From: Candidatus Kosakonia sp. 282A-S69
GTDB taxonomy: Bacteria > Pseudomonadota > Gammaproteobacteria > Enterobacterales > Enterobacteriaceae
Assembly: GCF_029433855.1 (NCBI RefSeq)
Contig: NZ_JAROAU010000003.1
Location: 1,256,957 to 1,320,956 of the forward strand
DNA: 64,000 nt
Direction: 5' to 3'
Each line of letters opens with the position of its first letter. Within the stretch, counting starts at the first letter, position 1. A model generated the notes under the pieces. It saw only the letters and a program-made list of their open reading frames with translations, ran no database searches and was not told the DNA's origin. Both the position numbers and the translations under genes were made by a program. Positions 1 through 12,041 of the stretch are shown here, one piece after another.

Positions 1-356
1 GGATAAGGCGCAGCCGCCATCCGGCGTTGAGGTGTATACCGGGCGTCATGCCTGATGGCGCTTCGCTTATCAGGCCTGCGGGTCACGTGGCCTGAATGGT
101 GGCGTAGGCCGGATAAGGCGCAGCCGCCATCCGGCGTTGAGGTGTATACCGGGCGTCATTGCCTGATGGCGCTTCGCTTATCAGGCCTGCGGGTCACGTG
201 GCCTGAATGGTGGCATAGGCCGGATAAGGCGCAGCCGCCATCCGGCGTTGAGGTGTATACCGGGCGTCATGCCTGATGGCGCTTCGCTTATCAGGCCTAC
301 GGGTCACGTGGCCTGAATGGTGGCGTAGGCCGGATAAGGCGCAGCCGCCATCCGGC
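1..356. repeat. Tandem REP/BIME array, 110-111 bp units
   Basis: About three and a quarter near-identical units are seen: a partial one at 1-49, then units beginning at 50, 161 and 271. Each holds two facing REP palindromes, one starting GCCTGATGGCGCTTCGCTTA and one around TAGGCCGGATAAGGCGCAGC, separated by a short AT-poorer spacer with GTCACGTGGCC. Units differ by single bases (GCCTGCGG or GCCTACGG; GGCGTAGG or GGCATAGG; one extra T). The array ends two bases before the argS stop codon. REP elements of this type are known as intergenic 3'-end elements in enterobacteria that can stabilise mRNA and bind gyrase or IHF. The array probably continues to the left of the window. Confidence 0.93.
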
Positions 357-358
357 AA

Positions 359-2092
359 TTACATGCGCTCGACGGTTTCGATGCCCAGCGTCTCCAGGCC
401 CAGCTTCAGGGTTTTCGACGTCAGCAGCGCCAGCTTCAGGCGGCTCAGGCGGATCTCATCGCTTTCGGCGGTGAGGATCGGGCAGTGCTCGTAAAAGCCC
501 GAGAAGAGGCCAGCGACATCGTAAAGGTAAGCGCACATCACGTGCGGCGTGCCTTCACGGGCAACCACGCTCAGGGTCTCTTCAAACTGCAGCAGACGCG
601 CGGCCAGCTGCGCTTCACGCTCTTCGCGGATGGCGACCTGCGCATTTTCCAGCACCTGCTCCTCAACGCCCGCTTTGCGGAACACCGACAGCACGCGGGT
701 ATAGGCGTACTGCATATAGGGCGCGGTGTTACCCTCAAACGCCAGCATATTGTCCCAGTCGAAGACGTAATCGGTGGTGCGGTTTTTTGACAGATCGGCA
801 TATTTCACCGCGCCAATACCGACCGCATTCGCCAGCTTCTCCAGCTCGTCGGCCGGCATATCCGGGTTCTTCTCAGCCACCAGGCGACGGGCGCGCTCAA
901 GCGCTTCATCCAGCAGGTCAGAGAGTTTTACCGTACCGCCCGCGCGGGTTTTAAACGGCTTGCCATCTTTACCCAGCATCATGCCGAACATGTGGTGCTC
1001 CAGCGGCACCGATTCCGGCACGTAACCCGCTTTACGCACGATGGTCCACGCCTGCATCAGATGCTGGTGTTGGCGGGAGTCGATGTAGTAGAGCACGCGA
1101 TCGGCATGCAGGGTTTCATAACGGTACTTCGCGCAGGCGATATCCGTAGTGGTGTAGAGGTAGCCGCCATCCTTCTTCTGGATGATGACGCCCATCGGTT
1201 CGCCCTCTTTGTTTTTGTATTCGTCGAGGAAGACCACGGTGGCGCCTTCGCTCTCGACCGCCAGCCCTTTGGCTTTCAGATCGGCGACGATGCCTGGCAG
1301 CATCGGGTTATAGAGGCTTTCACCCATCACGTCTTTGCGCGTCAGGGTAACGTTCAGGCGCTCATAGGCTTGTTGGTTCTGGCTCATGGTGATATCGACC
1401 AGCTTGCGCCACATCTCGCGGCAGTACTCATCGCCGCCCTGCAGTTTGACCACGTAGCTGCGCGCGCGCTCGGCAAACGCGGCATCTTCGTCGTAGTGCT
1501 TTTTCGCTTCGCGGTAGAACCCTTCCAGATCCGCCAGCGCCATTTCTCCTGCGTTCTCCTGCTGCTTGAGTTCGAGGAAGGCGATCAGCATGCCGAACTG
1601 GGTGCCCCAGTCGCCGACATGGTTCGCGCGAATCACATTGTGACCGAGGAACTCAAGGGTGCGCACGGCGGCGTCACCGATGATGGTGGAGCGCAGGTGA
1701 CCGACATGCATCTCTTTCGCCACGTTTGGCGCGGAGTAGTCCACCACAATGGTTTGCGGCTGAGGAACACTGACGCCAAGGCGGTTGGATTTCAGCGCCT
1801 GGTCAACGTGCTCTGCGAGAAACTCCGGTGCGAGGAAAATATTGATAAAACCTGGACCTGCGATCTCCACTTTATGGGCGATGCCATCGAGGGAGAGGTG
1901 AGTCAGAACTTGCTCAGCGAGTTGTCGCGGGGCCATGCCCAGTTTTTTTGCAACTGCCATCACGCCGTTAGCCTGATAGTCGCCAAACTGAACTTTTGCT
2001 GACTGCCGGACCTGCGCTTCGCACTCTGCGGGGGCGCCTGCCGCAATCATGGCCTGACTGACTTTTTCTGAGAGAAGTGCCTGAATATTCAC
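359..2092 (-). CDS. argS: Arginyl-tRNA synthetase
   Basis: Cytoplasmic class I aminoacyl-tRNA synthetase charging tRNA-Arg. At 577 residues it has the same length as the E. coli enzyme. The N-terminal region carries the arginyl-specific additional domain, then the HIGH-type signature HVGH near residues 129-132 after [11 protein letters not shown]-terminal anticodon-binding domain ends in LGIETVERM. As usual for ArgRS the KMSKS loop is degenerate ([10 protein letters not shown]). The start is GTG at 2092, which gives the family N-terminus [10 protein letters not shown]. The gene is divergent from yecM and its 3' end abuts the REP array. Confidence 0.98.
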   Translation of the reverse strand: MNIQALLSEKVSQAMIAAGAPAECEAQVRQSAKVQFGDYQANGVMAVAKKLGMAPRQLAEQVLTHLSLDGIAHKVEIAGPGFINIFLAPEFLAEHVDQALKSNRLGVSVPQPQTIVVDYSAPNVAKEMHVGHLRSTIIGDAAVRTLEFLGHNVIRANHVGDWGTQFGMLIAFLELKQQENAGEMALADLEGFYREAKKHYDEDAAFAERARSYVVKLQGGDEYCREMWRKLVDITMSQNQQAYERLNVTLTRKDVMGESLYNPMLPGIVADLKAKGLAVESEGATVVFLDEYKNKEGEPMGVIIQKKDGGYLYTTTDIACAKYRYETLHADRVLYYIDSRQHQHLMQAWTIVRKAGYVPESVPLEHHMFGMMLGKDGKPFKTRAGGTVKLSDLLDEALERARRLVAEKNPDMPADELEKLANAVGIGAVKYADLSKNRTTDYVFDWDNMLAFEGNTAPYMQYAYTRVLSVFRKAGVEEQVLENAQVAIREEREAQLAARLLQFEETLSVVAREGTPHVMCAYLYDVAGLFSGFYEHCPILTAESDEIRLSRLKLALLTSKTLKLGLETLGIETVERM

Positions 2093-2237
2093 CGGGATAC
2101 CTTACATTTGCGACGCCGCGAAAGAGGGCGGCGTCCGGGTGTTTATGAAAGGCGGGAGTATACTGCAAATGCCCGGTGGCGTCAGCACCGCATAACACGG
2201 TAGATTATGCGCTTTGTTATGAGTTGCGAGCACTGTT

Positions 2238-2798
2238 ATGCGCCATTGGCAAACTATCGAAGAGTTGCAGGATATCGTGGAAGATCTTCCGCGTTTTGCG
2301 ACAGATCTGCAAAATTTCACTTCCCGTCTTGGGCTGGCTATCGCACCCCTGGATGCCGACCATATCTCCCTGCGGTGCCATCAGAACGCCACGGCGGAGC
2401 GCTGGCGGCGCGGGTTTGAGCAGTGCGGCGAACTGCTGTCAGAAAATATTATTAATGGCCGCCCCATCTGCCTGTTCAAATTGCGCGAACCGGTCTGCGT
2501 TGCCCACTGGCAATTCAGCGTGGTGGAGCTGCCCTGGCCGGGGGAGAAGCGCTATCCCCATGAAGGGTGGGAGCACATTGAAATCGTCCTGCCGGGGGAG
2601 GTGGAAACCCTGAATGCGCGGGCGCTGGCGCTGCTGGCCGACGAAGGGCTGAGCCAGCCTGGGATCGCGGTAAAAACCAGTTCGCCAAAAGGCGAGCGCG
2701 AGCGGCTGCCCAACCCGACGCTGGCCGTGACGGATGGCAAGGTAACCGTGAAGTTTCACCCGTGGAGCATTGAGGCGATTGTTGTCAGCGAGCAGTAA
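2238..2798 (+). CDS. yecM: YecM family protein, VOC-fold metal-binding
   Basis: This 186-residue protein matches E. coli YecM along its whole length. The family has a vicinal-oxygen-chelate type fold with a putative metal site; its reaction is unknown. Conserved blocks include ADHISLRCHQNATAERW, RPICLFKL and PHEGWEHIEIVLPG, which hold the His and Glu candidates for metal binding. It is transcribed away from argS and lies upstream of cutC with a 52-nt gap, so the two may share a transcript. The Shine-Dalgarno sequence is weak; the start rests on the family N-terminus. Confidence 0.92.
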   Translation: MRHWQTIEELQDIVEDLPRFATDLQNFTSRLGLAIAPLDADHISLRCHQNATAERWRRGFEQCGELLSENIINGRPICLFKLREPVCVAHWQFSVVELPWPGEKRYPHEGWEHIEIVLPGEVETLNARALALLADEGLSQPGIAVKTSSPKGERERLPNPTLAVTDGKVTVKFHPWSIEAIVVSEQ

Positions 2799-2850
2799 AG
2801 GCAAGGCGTGAGGCCAGTCTGCGCGGGCGATAAGAGGAAAAGGAGAAGTC

Positions 2851-3594
2851 ATGACATTACTGGAGATCTGCTGTTACGGCGTCGACGATGCGCTTATCGC
2901 CGAGCAGCATGGAGCCGATCGTATTGAGTTTTGCGCTGCGCCGAAAGAGGGCGGCCTGACGCCATCCTTCGGGGCGTTGCAGGCGGTTCGTGAGGCAGTG
3001 ACCATTCCCGTGCACCCGATTGTGCGACCACGCGGCGGTGATTTTTGCTATCGCGAAGATGAGTTTCGCGTGCTGCTGGCGGATATCGCGCGGGTGCGTG
3101 AACTTGGCTTTCCGGGCGTAGTGACCGGCGTGCTCAATGAGGACGGTGAAGTCGATGTGGCGAGAATGGAGCAGATAATGCGCGCCGCAGAGGGGATGGC
3201 GGTGACATTTCATCGTGCCTTCGATATGTGCGCCGATCCGCACCAGGCCGTTGAAATATTGGCACAATCAGGCGTAGCGCGCATCCTGACATCGGGGCAG
3301 CAGGCAACGGCGGAAAAAGGAGTTTCACTTATTACGGAACTAAATGCACTTCCCGGTGTTCCAATCATTATGGCTGGCGCAGGCGTGCGTCCTGACAACC
3401 TCGAAGTCTTTCTTCGCGCCGGTGTGAAAGAGGTGCATAGCTCGGCGGGGCGCTGGACAGCCTCGCCGATGCGTTATCGCAACAGCGGCTTATCCATGTC
3501 GTCCGATGCGAGCGCTGATGAGTATGCCCGCTATGGTGTCGACAAAGAGGCCGTAGCAAAGATGAAAGCGTTGATTGTTAACTACCGCCAGTAA
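2851..3594 (+). CDS. cutC: CutC copper homeostasis family protein
   Basis: This 247-residue TIM-barrel protein belongs to the CutC family, linked to copper tolerance; in E. coli that role has been questioned and part of it assigned to MicL regulation of lpp. Recognisable blocks are LLEICCY at the N-terminus, [35 protein letters not shown] and [16 protein letters not shown] strong AGGAGAAG ribosome site precedes ATG at 2851. It is followed by a bidirectional terminator and faces cmoB. Confidence 0.94.
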   Translation: MTLLEICCYGVDDALIAEQHGADRIEFCAAPKEGGLTPSFGALQAVREAVTIPVHPIVRPRGGDFCYREDEFRVLLADIARVRELGFPGVVTGVLNEDGEVDVARMEQIMRAAEGMAVTFHRAFDMCADPHQAVEILAQSGVARILTSGQQATAEKGVSLITELNALPGVPIIMAGAGVRPDNLEVFLRAGVKEVHSSAGRWTASPMRYRNSGLSMSSDASADEYARYGVDKEAVAKMKALIVNYRQ

Positions 3595-3643
3595 CCGTTT
3601 TTACCGCCGCATCATGTCGCCCAATGTGATGCTTGCTTGTACC

Positions 3644-3674
3644 AGGCCCCTGCCATTAACAGGGGCCTTTTTTT
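3644..3674. terminator. Bidirectional terminator between cutC and cmoB
   Basis: The perfect stem AGGCCCCTG / CAGGGGCCT with a 7-nt loop is followed by seven T on the plus strand. It lies between the convergent genes cutC and cmoB. Confidence 0.85.
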
Positions 3675-3676
3675 GT

Positions 3677-5424
<1,748 letters not shown>

Positions 5425-5820
5425 CTAACGCAGGGAGAAAACCAACTCCCAGGGCATATACCACACGTTGGCCAGCACCATCAGCAGCAGGGAGCAGAGC
5501 GTGGCACCCATCCCGTAGCGCCGCCAGTAGATAAGCCGGTGATGCAAACCGTAATAGTGCATCAGGCGGCCGACAATCAGCATCATGCCGCAGAGATGCA
5601 CCATCCAGTTTTGCGCGCCGTTCATCTCCATAAACAGCAGCAGGATCAGCGCAACAGGAATGTACTCAACGGCGTTACCGTGAATACGCATCGCGTTCTG
5701 CAACTCACTAAACCCGCCGTCGCCAACGCTCACGCGGTACTGCCTGCGCAGACGAATCACATCAGAAGCAAATTTAACCAGTAACAATGCACCCAGCACG
5801 GCATACAACGCGCTTACCAT
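5425..5820 (-). CDS. yecN: MAPEG family inner-membrane protein YecN
   Basis: This 131-residue protein has about four hydrophobic helices and belongs to the MAPEG family (membrane-associated eicosanoid and glutathione metabolism). Its length and sequence match E. coli YecN from MVSALYAVL to PWELVFSLR. The conserved RIHGNAVEYIP segment is typical of bacterial MAPEG proteins. Substrate and reaction are not known. It lies just upstream of cmoA on the same strand. Confidence 0.93.
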   Translation of the reverse strand: MVSALYAVLGALLLVKFASDVIRLRRQYRVSVGDGGFSELQNAMRIHGNAVEYIPVALILLLFMEMNGAQNWMVHLCGMMLIVGRLMHYYGLHHRLIYWRRYGMGATLCSLLLMVLANVWYMPWELVFSLR

Positions 5821-5872
5821 ACAAACTCCCTTTAAGGTTACGGCGATGGCTCATCAATGATAGGTGCTGCGC

Positions 5873-6691
5873 TTAAAAAAGAGAAGATTGTAACGGCAGG
5901 GAAGGGGCCTGGCCGACGACAGGCATCGCCGTGCGAAGATCCTGCCACAGGGTCTCCACCAGCTCCGGGGCGTGGGCGATATCGGGCGTATGCAGAAACA
6001 GATAGGGGGTGGTGGTCTGCTCCCAGGTTGGCAGCTTGTTTAACCAGACGGCGAAGAGCTGGCGGTTCTGGGCCATGTCGTCACTGCCGATAAAGCGCAC
6101 CATCGGATGTGCGGCGGTGACCAGCGCGTGCACCGGTACTTTCGGTTTCTTACGCTGAGCTTCACGCACCGCTTCACTGTGCGGTTTCGCGCTGTGCACC
6201 GGACGGCTGTCGAGTATCACCCGGTTGACCTTGCGGGCGTGCAGCCCCTGGTTGAGGGCTTTCTCCTCTTCGCCTTTTTCAAAGAAGGCGGGGTGGCGCA
6301 CCTCGACACCGTAGGTAAAGCCTGCGGGGAGTGCATCAAGAAAAGCCCACAGCGCAGGGAGATCGCGCGGGCCAAAGGTCGCAGGCAGCTGGAGCCAGTA
6401 TTGCCCAATCCTGCCCGCCAGCGGCGACATGCGGCTAAAGAATTCGTGGGTTAAATCATCACAGTTTCGCAGCGCCGCCTGGTGGGAGATGGTGGCGGGA
6501 AACTTAAAGCAGAAGCGGAAATCATCGCTGGTTTGATCGTGCCAGCGCGCGACAATCTCCGCTTTCGGGAGCGCATAGAGCGTGGTGTTGCCTTCGACAC
6601 AATTGAAGTGACGGGCATACTCCTCAAGGGAGGTGATCCCAAGGCGCACCCATTTTGGGTGCGACCACTGCGGCAGGCCGATATAGATCAT
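5873..6691 (-). CDS. yecE: DUF72 family protein YecE
   Basis: This 272-residue protein has the DUF72 TIM-barrel-like fold, of unknown biochemical role. Typical motifs are the start [11 protein letters not shown], the [11 protein letters not shown] segment, and KFPATISH. Its start codon overlaps the yecD stop by four bases, so the two are coupled. The pairing of DUF72 with an isochorismatase-like hydrolase is also the arrangement in E. coli. Confidence 0.93.
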   Translation of the reverse strand: MIYIGLPQWSHPKWVRLGITSLEEYARHFNCVEGNTTLYALPKAEIVARWHDQTSDDFRFCFKFPATISHQAALRNCDDLTHEFFSRMSPLAGRIGQYWLQLPATFGPRDLPALWAFLDALPAGFTYGVEVRHPAFFEKGEEEKALNQGLHARKVNRVILDSRPVHSAKPHSEAVREAQRKKPKVPVHALVTAAHPMVRFIGSDDMAQNRQLFAVWLNKLPTWEQTTTPYLFLHTPDIAHAPELVETLWQDLRTAMPVVGQAPSLPLQSSLF

Positions 6692-7254
6692 AACGCGGCG
6701 ATAATCTCTTCGCTGCTGCGCACGCGACCAATGCGCGGGAAGATGTTTTTCATGCTGCCCTGATGCTGTTCAGCATCGGCGGCGCTGCAGGCGTCTTCGG
6801 CGATCACCAGCGAAAAGCCCATCTCCCACGCGTTGCGGGCGGTGGATTCGACGCCAATATTGGTCGAAATGCCGCACAGCACGATGGTGTCGATACCGCG
6901 ACGGCGCAGCTGCAGCTCCAGATCGGTACCATAAAAAGCGCCCCACTGGCGTTTTGTGACTTCAATATCGCCAGCCTGCTTGCCAAGCGCAGCCGGGTAG
7001 TCCCACCAGTTTTCCGGCAGGCCGTGACCACCCATTGCGGCATCCACCGGCTGCTTCAGCGCTTCGGCAAAATCAGCCGACCAGCCGACGCGCACCAGTA
7101 CCACCGGCGCGCCGTTGGCGCGAAACTTCTCCGCCAGCCGCGCCGAGCGCGTCACGACATCCTGCGAAGCGTGAGGGCCGCCAGCAAAGGGCAGAATGCC
7201 TTCCTGAAGATCGATAACCACCAGTGCCGTTTTCGCTGTATTGAGTTCCAGCAT
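6688..7254 (-). CDS. yecD: Isochorismatase-like hydrolase YecD
   Basis: This 188-residue cysteine-hydrolase-superfamily protein has the opening [11 protein letters not shown] that carries the catalytic Asp, and Lys in TKRQWGAF. At the position of the usual nucleophilic Cys the motif reads [15 protein letters not shown], so that Cys is replaced by Gly; the same holds in E. coli YecD, and activity is therefore uncertain. ATG at 7254 is chosen because AGGA lies six bases upstream and the length then equals E. coli; a GTG two codons earlier is possible. Confidence 0.92.
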   Translation of the reverse strand: MLELNTAKTALVVIDLQEGILPFAGGPHASQDVVTRSARLAEKFRANGAPVVLVRVGWSADFAEALKQPVDAAMGGHGLPENWWDYPAALGKQAGDIEVTKRQWGAFYGTDLELQLRRRGIDTIVLCGISTNIGVESTARNAWEMGFSLVIAEDACSAADAEQHQGSMKNIFPRIGRVRSSEEIIAAL

Positions 7255-7389
7255 CTTCACTCCTGAAAATAATTGCGTTGGGGCGTTACCTTACGCGCTC
7301 TTTCTGCGCGCCGGGTTTACAATTTTTGTTAAATTTTGTGAGAATGCGCAATAAGCGCGCAGCAAACGTGCGTACAGTCGGTAGCGGGC

Positions 7390-7418
7390 TTATCGTGAGT
7401 CATTATTTCCAGTATAAT
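7390..7418 (+). promoter_or_regulatory. Probable sigma-70 promoter of aspS
   Basis: A perfect TATAAT at 7413-7418 is preceded at 17 bp by a weak TTATCG. It lies in the divergent yecD-aspS gap and would give a leader of roughly 95 nt ahead of aspS. Confidence 0.5.
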
Positions 7419-7519
7419 AGCCCCCTTTTTTCATCCAGATGTGACATACGAAAATAGCTGCCCCCAGCGCGCCTGCGCCGCAGGTGGTGGGTCATGCGCA
7501 GCTAATTAAAGGATATCTC

Positions 7520-9298
7520 ATGCGTACAGTATATTGCGGGCAGCTCAATCAGTCCCATGTTGGACAGCAAGTAACGCTTTGTGGGTGGGTCAACCGCCGT
7601 CGTGACCTCGGTAGCCTTATCTTTATCGATATGCGCGATCGTGAAGGCATCGTGCAGGTGTTTTTCGACCCGGACCGTCAGGATGCGTTCCAGCTCGCCT
7701 CTGAACTGCGTAATGAGTTCTGCATTCAAATTACCGGTACTGTGCGCGCCCGCGAAGGCAAAAACGCCAACAAAGAGATGGCCACCGGTGAGGTGGAAGT
7801 CTTCGCCACCGAACTGACCATTATCAACCGCGCCGACGCGCTGCCGCTCGATTCTAACCACGTCAATACTGAAGAAGCGCGTCTGAAGTACCGCTACCTC
7901 GACCTGCGTCGTCCGGAGATGGCGCAGCGTCTGAAGACCCGTGCGAAAATCACCAGCTTCGTGCGCCGTTTTATGGATGACCACGGTTTCCTCGACATCG
8001 AAACGCCGATGCTGACCAAAGCGACGCCGGAAGGCGCGCGCGATTATCTGGTGCCGAGCCGCGTTCATAAAGGCAAATTCTACGCGCTGCCGCAGTCGCC
8101 GCAGCTCTTTAAACAGCTGCTGATGATGTCCGGCTTCGACCGTTACTACCAGATCGTCAAATGCTTCCGCGATGAAGACTTGCGCGCTGACCGTCAGCCG
8201 GAGTTTACCCAGATCGATGTGGAGACCTCCTTCATGACCGCGCCGCAGGTGCGTGAAGTGATGGAAGCGCTGGTTCGCCAGCTGTGGCAGGAGGTGAAAG
8301 GCGTCGATCTCGGTGATTTCCCCATCATGACCTTTGCCGAAGCCGAGCGTCGCTACGGTTCCGATAAGCCGGATCTGCGTAACCCGATGGAGCTGGTGGA
8401 CGTTGCCGACTTGCTGAAAGCGGTCGAGTTTAAAGTTTTCTCCGGCCCGGCCAACGATGCCAAAGGCCGCGTTGCTGCACTGCGGGTGCCGGGCGGCGCG
8501 CAGCTTAGCCGTAAGCAGATTGATGAGTACGGCAAGTTCGTCGAAATTTACGGCGCGAAAGGCCTTGCCTATATCAAAGTTAACGAAGCGGCGAAGGGCC
8601 TCGAGGGCATCACCAGCCCGGTGGCGAAATTCCTTAACGCTGAGATTGTGAGTGAAATTCTGTCGCGCACCGGTGCGCAGGATGGCGACATGATCTTCTT
8701 CGGCGCTGATAACAAGAGAGTGGTTGCCGATGCGCTGGGCGCGCTGCGTCTGAAACTGGGTAAAGACCTGAACCTGACCGACGAAAACAAATGGGCGCCG
8801 CTGTGGGTTATCGACTTCCCGATGTTTGAAGACGACGGCGAAGGCGGCCTGACCGCGATGCACCACCCGTTCACCGCGCCGCGTGATATGAGCCCGGCTG
8901 AGCTGAAAGCGGCACCGGAAACAGCGATTGCCAACGCCTACGATATGGTTATCAATGGCTATGAAGTGGGCGGCGGTTCCGTACGTATTCATAACGGCGA
9001 AATGCAGCAGACGGTGTTTGGCATTCTCGGTATCAATGAGCAGGAGCAGCGCGAGAAGTTCGGCTTCCTGCTCGACGCGCTGAAATACGGTACGCCGCCG
9101 CATGCGGGTCTGGCGTTTGGTCTCGATCGCCTGACCATGCTGCTGACCGGCACCGACAACATCCGTGATGTTATCGCTTTCCCGAAAACCACGGCGGCTG
9201 CCTGTCTGATGACTGAAGCGCCGAGCTTCGGTAACCCGGCCGCGCTGGCGGAGCTGGGTATCTCGGTTATCAAAAAAGAGACGCCGGAGAGCAAATAA
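7520..9298 (+). CDS. aspS: Aspartyl-tRNA synthetase
   Basis: Class IIb synthetase charging tRNA-Asp. The 592-residue protein has an N-terminal OB-fold anticodon-binding domain ([20 protein letters not shown]), class II motif 2 ([19 protein letters not shown]), the bacterial GAD insertion domain in the middle, and motif 3 near the C-terminus ([15 protein letters not shown]). ATG at 7520 has AAAGGA seven bases upstream and gives the family start MRTVYCGQL; an in-frame upstream ATG at 7484 is not needed. nudB starts one base after its stop, so they form an operon. Confidence 0.98.
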   Translation: MRTVYCGQLNQSHVGQQVTLCGWVNRRRDLGSLIFIDMRDREGIVQVFFDPDRQDAFQLASELRNEFCIQITGTVRAREGKNANKEMATGEVEVFATELTIINRADALPLDSNHVNTEEARLKYRYLDLRRPEMAQRLKTRAKITSFVRRFMDDHGFLDIETPMLTKATPEGARDYLVPSRVHKGKFYALPQSPQLFKQLLMMSGFDRYYQIVKCFRDEDLRADRQPEFTQIDVETSFMTAPQVREVMEALVRQLWQEVKGVDLGDFPIMTFAEAERRYGSDKPDLRNPMELVDVADLLKAVEFKVFSGPANDAKGRVAALRVPGGAQLSRKQIDEYGKFVEIYGAKGLAYIKVNEAAKGLEGITSPVAKFLNAEIVSEILSRTGAQDGDMIFFGADNKRVVADALGALRLKLGKDLNLTDENKWAPLWVIDFPMFEDDGEGGLTAMHHPFTAPRDMSPAELKAAPETAIANAYDMVINGYEVGGGSVRIHNGEMQQTVFGILGINEQEQREKFGFLLDALKYGTPPHAGLAFGLDRLTMLLTGTDNIRDVIAFPKTTAAACLMTEAPSFGNPAALAELGISVIKKETPESK

Positions 9299-9299
9299 G

Positions 9300-9743
9300 A
9301 TGTCCTTTAAGCACCCCGTTTCTGTGCTGGTAGTGATTTATGCCGAAGAGACAAAACGGGTGCTGATGTTGCAGCGACGCGACGATCCCGATTTCTGGCA
9401 GTCGGTCACCGGCAGCCTGGAGCCGGGTGAAAGCGCGTTGCAGGCCGCCGTGCGCGAAGTGATGGAAGAGGTCAATATCGATGCCGACGCAGCGCCGCAT
9501 CGTCTGATTGACTGCCAGCGCACGGTGGAATTTGAAATTTTCAGTCATTTACGTCATCGCTACGCGCCGGGTGTGACACACAACACCGAATCCTGGTTTT
9601 GTTTGGCGCTGCCCCACGAGTGCCCGATTGTGTTTACCGAACACCTGGCGTACCGCTGGCTTGATGCGCCCGTTGCGGCGGCATTGACCAAGTCGTGGAG
9701 CAACCGGCAGGCGATTGAAGAATTTGTTATTAACGCCGCCTGA
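9300..9743 (+). CDS. nudB: Dihydroneopterin triphosphate pyrophosphatase
   Basis: Nudix hydrolase removing pyrophosphate from dihydroneopterin triphosphate in folate synthesis. The Nudix box reads GSLEPGESALQAAVREVMEE, near residues 38-57, with the REVMEE core intact. At 147 residues it is slightly shorter than E. coli NudB at the N-terminus (MSFKHPVSV here). It starts one base after aspS and is followed closely by yebC. Confidence 0.95.
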   Translation: MSFKHPVSVLVVIYAEETKRVLMLQRRDDPDFWQSVTGSLEPGESALQAAVREVMEEVNIDADAAPHRLIDCQRTVEFEIFSHLRHRYAPGVTHNTESWFCLALPHECPIVFTEHLAYRWLDAPVAAALTKSWSNRQAIEEFVINAA

Positions 9744-9756
9744 ACGGCGGTTTTTT
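9733..9756 (+). terminator. Terminator-like hairpin over the nudB stop
   Basis: CCGCC / GGCGG stem whose loop contains the nudB stop codon, followed by TTTTTT. It could partly separate aspS-nudB from yebC. Confidence 0.55.
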
Positions 9757-9770
9757 CTGGAGAATTTTTT

Positions 9771-10511
9771 ATGGCAGGTCACAGTAAATGGGCCAACACC
9801 AAACACCGCAAAGCGGCACAGGATGCGAAACGCGGTAAGATCTTCACCAAAATTATTCGTGAGCTGGTGACAGCGGCACGTCTGGGCGGCGGCGATATTG
9901 CCTCTAACCCGCGTCTGCGCGCGGCGGTAGATAAAGCGCTGTCCAACAACATGACGCGTGACACCCTGAACCGCGCCATCGCCCGCGGTGTCGGCGGCGA
10001 TGACGACGCGAACATGGAAACCATCATTTATGAAGGTTACGGCCCTGGCGGCACCGCGGTAATGGTCGAGTGTCTGAGTGACAACCGTAACCGTACCGTT
10101 GCCGAAGTGCGTCACGCGTTCAGCAAGTGCGGCGGCAACCTGGGTACCGACGGCTCCGTGGCCTACCTGTTCAGCAAGAAAGGTGTGATCTCTTTCGAAG
10201 CGGGCGACGAAGACACCATTATGGAAGCGGCGCTGGAAGCCGGTGCTGAAGATGTGGTGACCTACGACGATGGCGCGATTGACGTTTATACCGCCTGGGA
10301 AGAGATGGGTGCCGTGCGCGATGCGCTGGAAGCTGCCGGCCTGAAAGCGGACAACGCTGAAGTGTCGATGATCCCGTCGACCAAAGCGGATATGGATGCG
10401 GAAACCGCGCCAAAACTGCTGCGCCTGATCGATATGCTCGAAGATTGTGACGATGTGCAGGAGGTTTATCACAACGGTGAGATCTCCGACGAAGTCGCAG
10501 CAACCCTGTAA
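9771..10511 (+). CDS. yebC: YebC/PmpR-type translation factor
   Basis: At 246 residues it equals the E. coli protein. The TACO1/YebC family has been described both as a DNA-binding regulator (PmpR) and, more recently, as a factor easing ribosome stalling at difficult sequences such as polyproline. The start [18 protein letters not shown] is the family signature. A long hairpin-forming gap separates it from ruvC, in the same aspS-nudB-yebC-ruvC order found in relatives. Confidence 0.96.
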   Translation: MAGHSKWANTKHRKAAQDAKRGKIFTKIIRELVTAARLGGGDIASNPRLRAAVDKALSNNMTRDTLNRAIARGVGGDDDANMETIIYEGYGPGGTAVMVECLSDNRNRTVAEVRHAFSKCGGNLGTDGSVAYLFSKKGVISFEAGDEDTIMEAALEAGAEDVVTYDDGAIDVYTAWEEMGAVRDALEAAGLKADNAEVSMIPSTKADMDAETAPKLLRLIDMLEDCDDVQEVYHNGEISDEVAATL

Positions 10512-10532
10512 TACCCGCTATTTTCAGCCTAC

Positions 10533-10608
10533 AGGGCGGTGGCTCTGCTGGTGCGTCCCGGTCACGTATTGAATCTCTGTGACTGGGAGTGCACAGCGTG
10601 GCCGCCCT
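10533..10608 (+). repeat. Long imperfect inverted repeat, yebC-ruvC gap
   Basis: Outer arms AGGGCGG (10533-10539) and CCGCCCT (10602-10608) enclose inner arms GTGCGTCCCGGTCAC (10551-10565) and GTGACTGGGAGTGCAC (10579-10594) around a 13-nt loop. The transcript could fold into a hairpin of about 76 nt. There is no T-run after it, so it is not a standard terminator. Confidence 0.7.
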
Positions 10609-10673
10609 CCGGTGAACGGAAATATTTGGGGTGGTAGAGGTCGCGGAATTATTGAGTTAAGCGGAGAGGCACG

Positions 10674-11195
10674 ATGGCGATTATTCTCGGGATCGACCCG
10701 GGTTCACGTATCACCGGTTATGGTGTGATCCGCCAGACAGGCCGCCAGCTGACCTACCTTGGCAGCGGCTGCATCCGCACGAAAGTTGACGATCTACCGT
10801 CGCGCCTGAAGCTGATTTATGCGGGCGTGTCGGAGATCATCACGCAGTTTCAGCCGGATTTTTTCGCTATCGAACAGGTCTTTATGGCGAAAAACGCTGA
10901 CTCGGCGCTGAAACTGGGGCAGGCGCGCGGTGTGGCGATTGTCGCCGCCGTCAATCAGGACTTACCGGTCTTTGAGTATGCCGCCCGTCAGGTTAAGCAG
11001 ACGGTGGTCGGCATTGGTAGCGCGGAGAAGAGCCAGGTGCAGCACATGGTGCGCACGCTGTTAAAACTTCCCGCCAACCCGCAGGCAGACGCCGCCGATG
11101 CGCTGGCGATTGCCATTACCCACTGCCATGTCAGCCAGAACGCATTACAGGTGAGCAGCACACGGCTCAACCTGGCGCGTGGTCGGTTACGTTAA
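10674..11195 (+). CDS. ruvC: Holliday junction resolvase RuvC
   Basis: Endonuclease cutting Holliday junctions with the RuvAB motor. The 173-residue length is canonical. The four acidic catalytic residues are visible: Asp8 in LGIDPGS, Glu67 in FFAIEQVF, and Asp139 and Asp142 in [13 protein letters not shown]. In E. coli yebB lies between ruvC and ruvA; here an unrelated regulator/SDR pair takes that place. Confidence 0.98.
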   Translation: MAIILGIDPGSRITGYGVIRQTGRQLTYLGSGCIRTKVDDLPSRLKLIYAGVSEIITQFQPDFFAIEQVFMAKNADSALKLGQARGVAIVAAVNQDLPVFEYAARQVKQTVVGIGSAEKSQVQHMVRTLLKLPANPQADAADALAIAITHCHVSQNALQVSSTRLNLARGRLR

Positions 11196-11222
11196 AAAGC
11201 GCCGGGTTGCGGCGCTTTTTTA
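11194..11222. terminator. Bidirectional terminator after ruvC
   Basis: Stem AAAAAGCGCC / GGCGCTTTTTT with loop GGGTTGC. It serves ruvC and, on the other strand, overlaps the stop codon of the HTH regulator. Confidence 0.85.
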
Positions 11223-12041
11223 TCTCTTCTGTTGTAACAGCAAGCGGATTTTATCCGCATCTTCCTCGCCCGATGGGCTATAGACCACCAGCGTAAGATC
11301 GGGTTGCCCCTCAACGGAAAAACTGGAGTACTCCAGCGAGAGCCGACCTGCGCTGGCATGGAACAGCACTTTTGTGCCTTCGCCCATCACCTCCACATCA
11401 TTGCTTTGCCATAGTCTGGCAAACTCCGGCGACGCCGCGCTCAGCTCCTCGACCAGCGGCTGGACTTCAAGTGACGCACCGGCCCGGGTCGTCTCTGCGC
11501 GAAATGCCGCCACCAGAAAACGCGTTAGCTCCTGCCAGTCAGCCTGGGCTGCACGCGTCTGTGGGTTAAGAAAGATGCGGCGCAGGATATTGCGCTCCTG
11601 AGCGGGAAGGGTGGCGTAATCGGCCAGTACCACCGTGGCGGCTGCGTTCCAGGCAAGCACATCCCAACTGGCGTTGCGGATCATCGCCGGGCTACAGGGC
11701 ATACTCTCCAGCACTTTCTGTAGCCTGCCGGATACCGTTGCGGCTGGCGCATAGTCAACGCCCGGTGCTCGTCCCAGGGCAAGATGGAACAGATACTCGC
11801 GCTCACGCCCGCCGAGGCAAAGTGCCTGGCAAATTCGCTCCAGTACCTCCTGTGAAGGCATCCCGCCGCGGCCCTGTTCAAGCCAGGTGTACCAGGTGGC
11901 GCTAATGCAGGCCAGATGCGCCACCTCTTCTCGTCTCAGCCCCGGTGTGCGTCGGCGCGCGGTGTGAAAACCCAGCGCCTGCGGGTCGAGCTGCGCCCGG
12001 CGGGACTTCAGATAACTGCCCAGATCTTTTGCGCTCTGCAT
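11220..12041 (-). CDS. HTH (XRE) regulator with MmyB-like ligand domain
   Basis: This 273-residue regulator has an N-terminal XRE-type helix-turn-helix in roughly residues 8-80 (RTPGLRREEVAHLACISATWY, then LEQGR) and a C-terminal half typical of MmyB-like ligand-binding domains (SPAMIRNASWDVLAWNAAA; SLEYSSFSVEG). Such proteins often control an adjacent oxidoreductase and sense small organic ligands. It is divergent from the NAD(P)-binding protein gene with a 93-nt gap, so it probably regulates it and itself. The ligand is unknown. It is not part of the E. coli gene order here, which suggests acquisition or differential loss. Confidence 0.88.
   Translation of the reverse strand: MQSAKDLGSYLKSRRAQLDPQALGFHTARRRTPGLRREEVAHLACISATWYTWLEQGRGGMPSQEVLERICQALCLGGREREYLFHLALGRAPGVDYAPAATVSGRLQKVLESMPCSPAMIRNASWDVLAWNAAATVVLADYATLPAQERNILRRIFLNPQTRAAQADWQELTRFLVAAFRAETTRAGASLEVQPLVEELSAASPEFARLWQSNDVEVMGEGTKVLFHASAGRLSLEYSSFSVEGQPDLTLVVYSPSGEEDADKIRLLLQQKR

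Noticed and set aside
55..494. Two short plus-strand frames with repeated MALRLSGLRVTWPEWW
   Set aside because: They arise from the REP array, whose period is close to a multiple of three; repeated protein blocks are a by-product.
992..2002. 336-codon plus-strand frame opposite argS
   Set aside because: Shadow of argS on the other strand; no family resemblance and no ribosome site.
7502..9103. 533-codon minus-strand frame opposite aspS
   Set aside because: Antisense shadow of aspS caused by high GC codon use.
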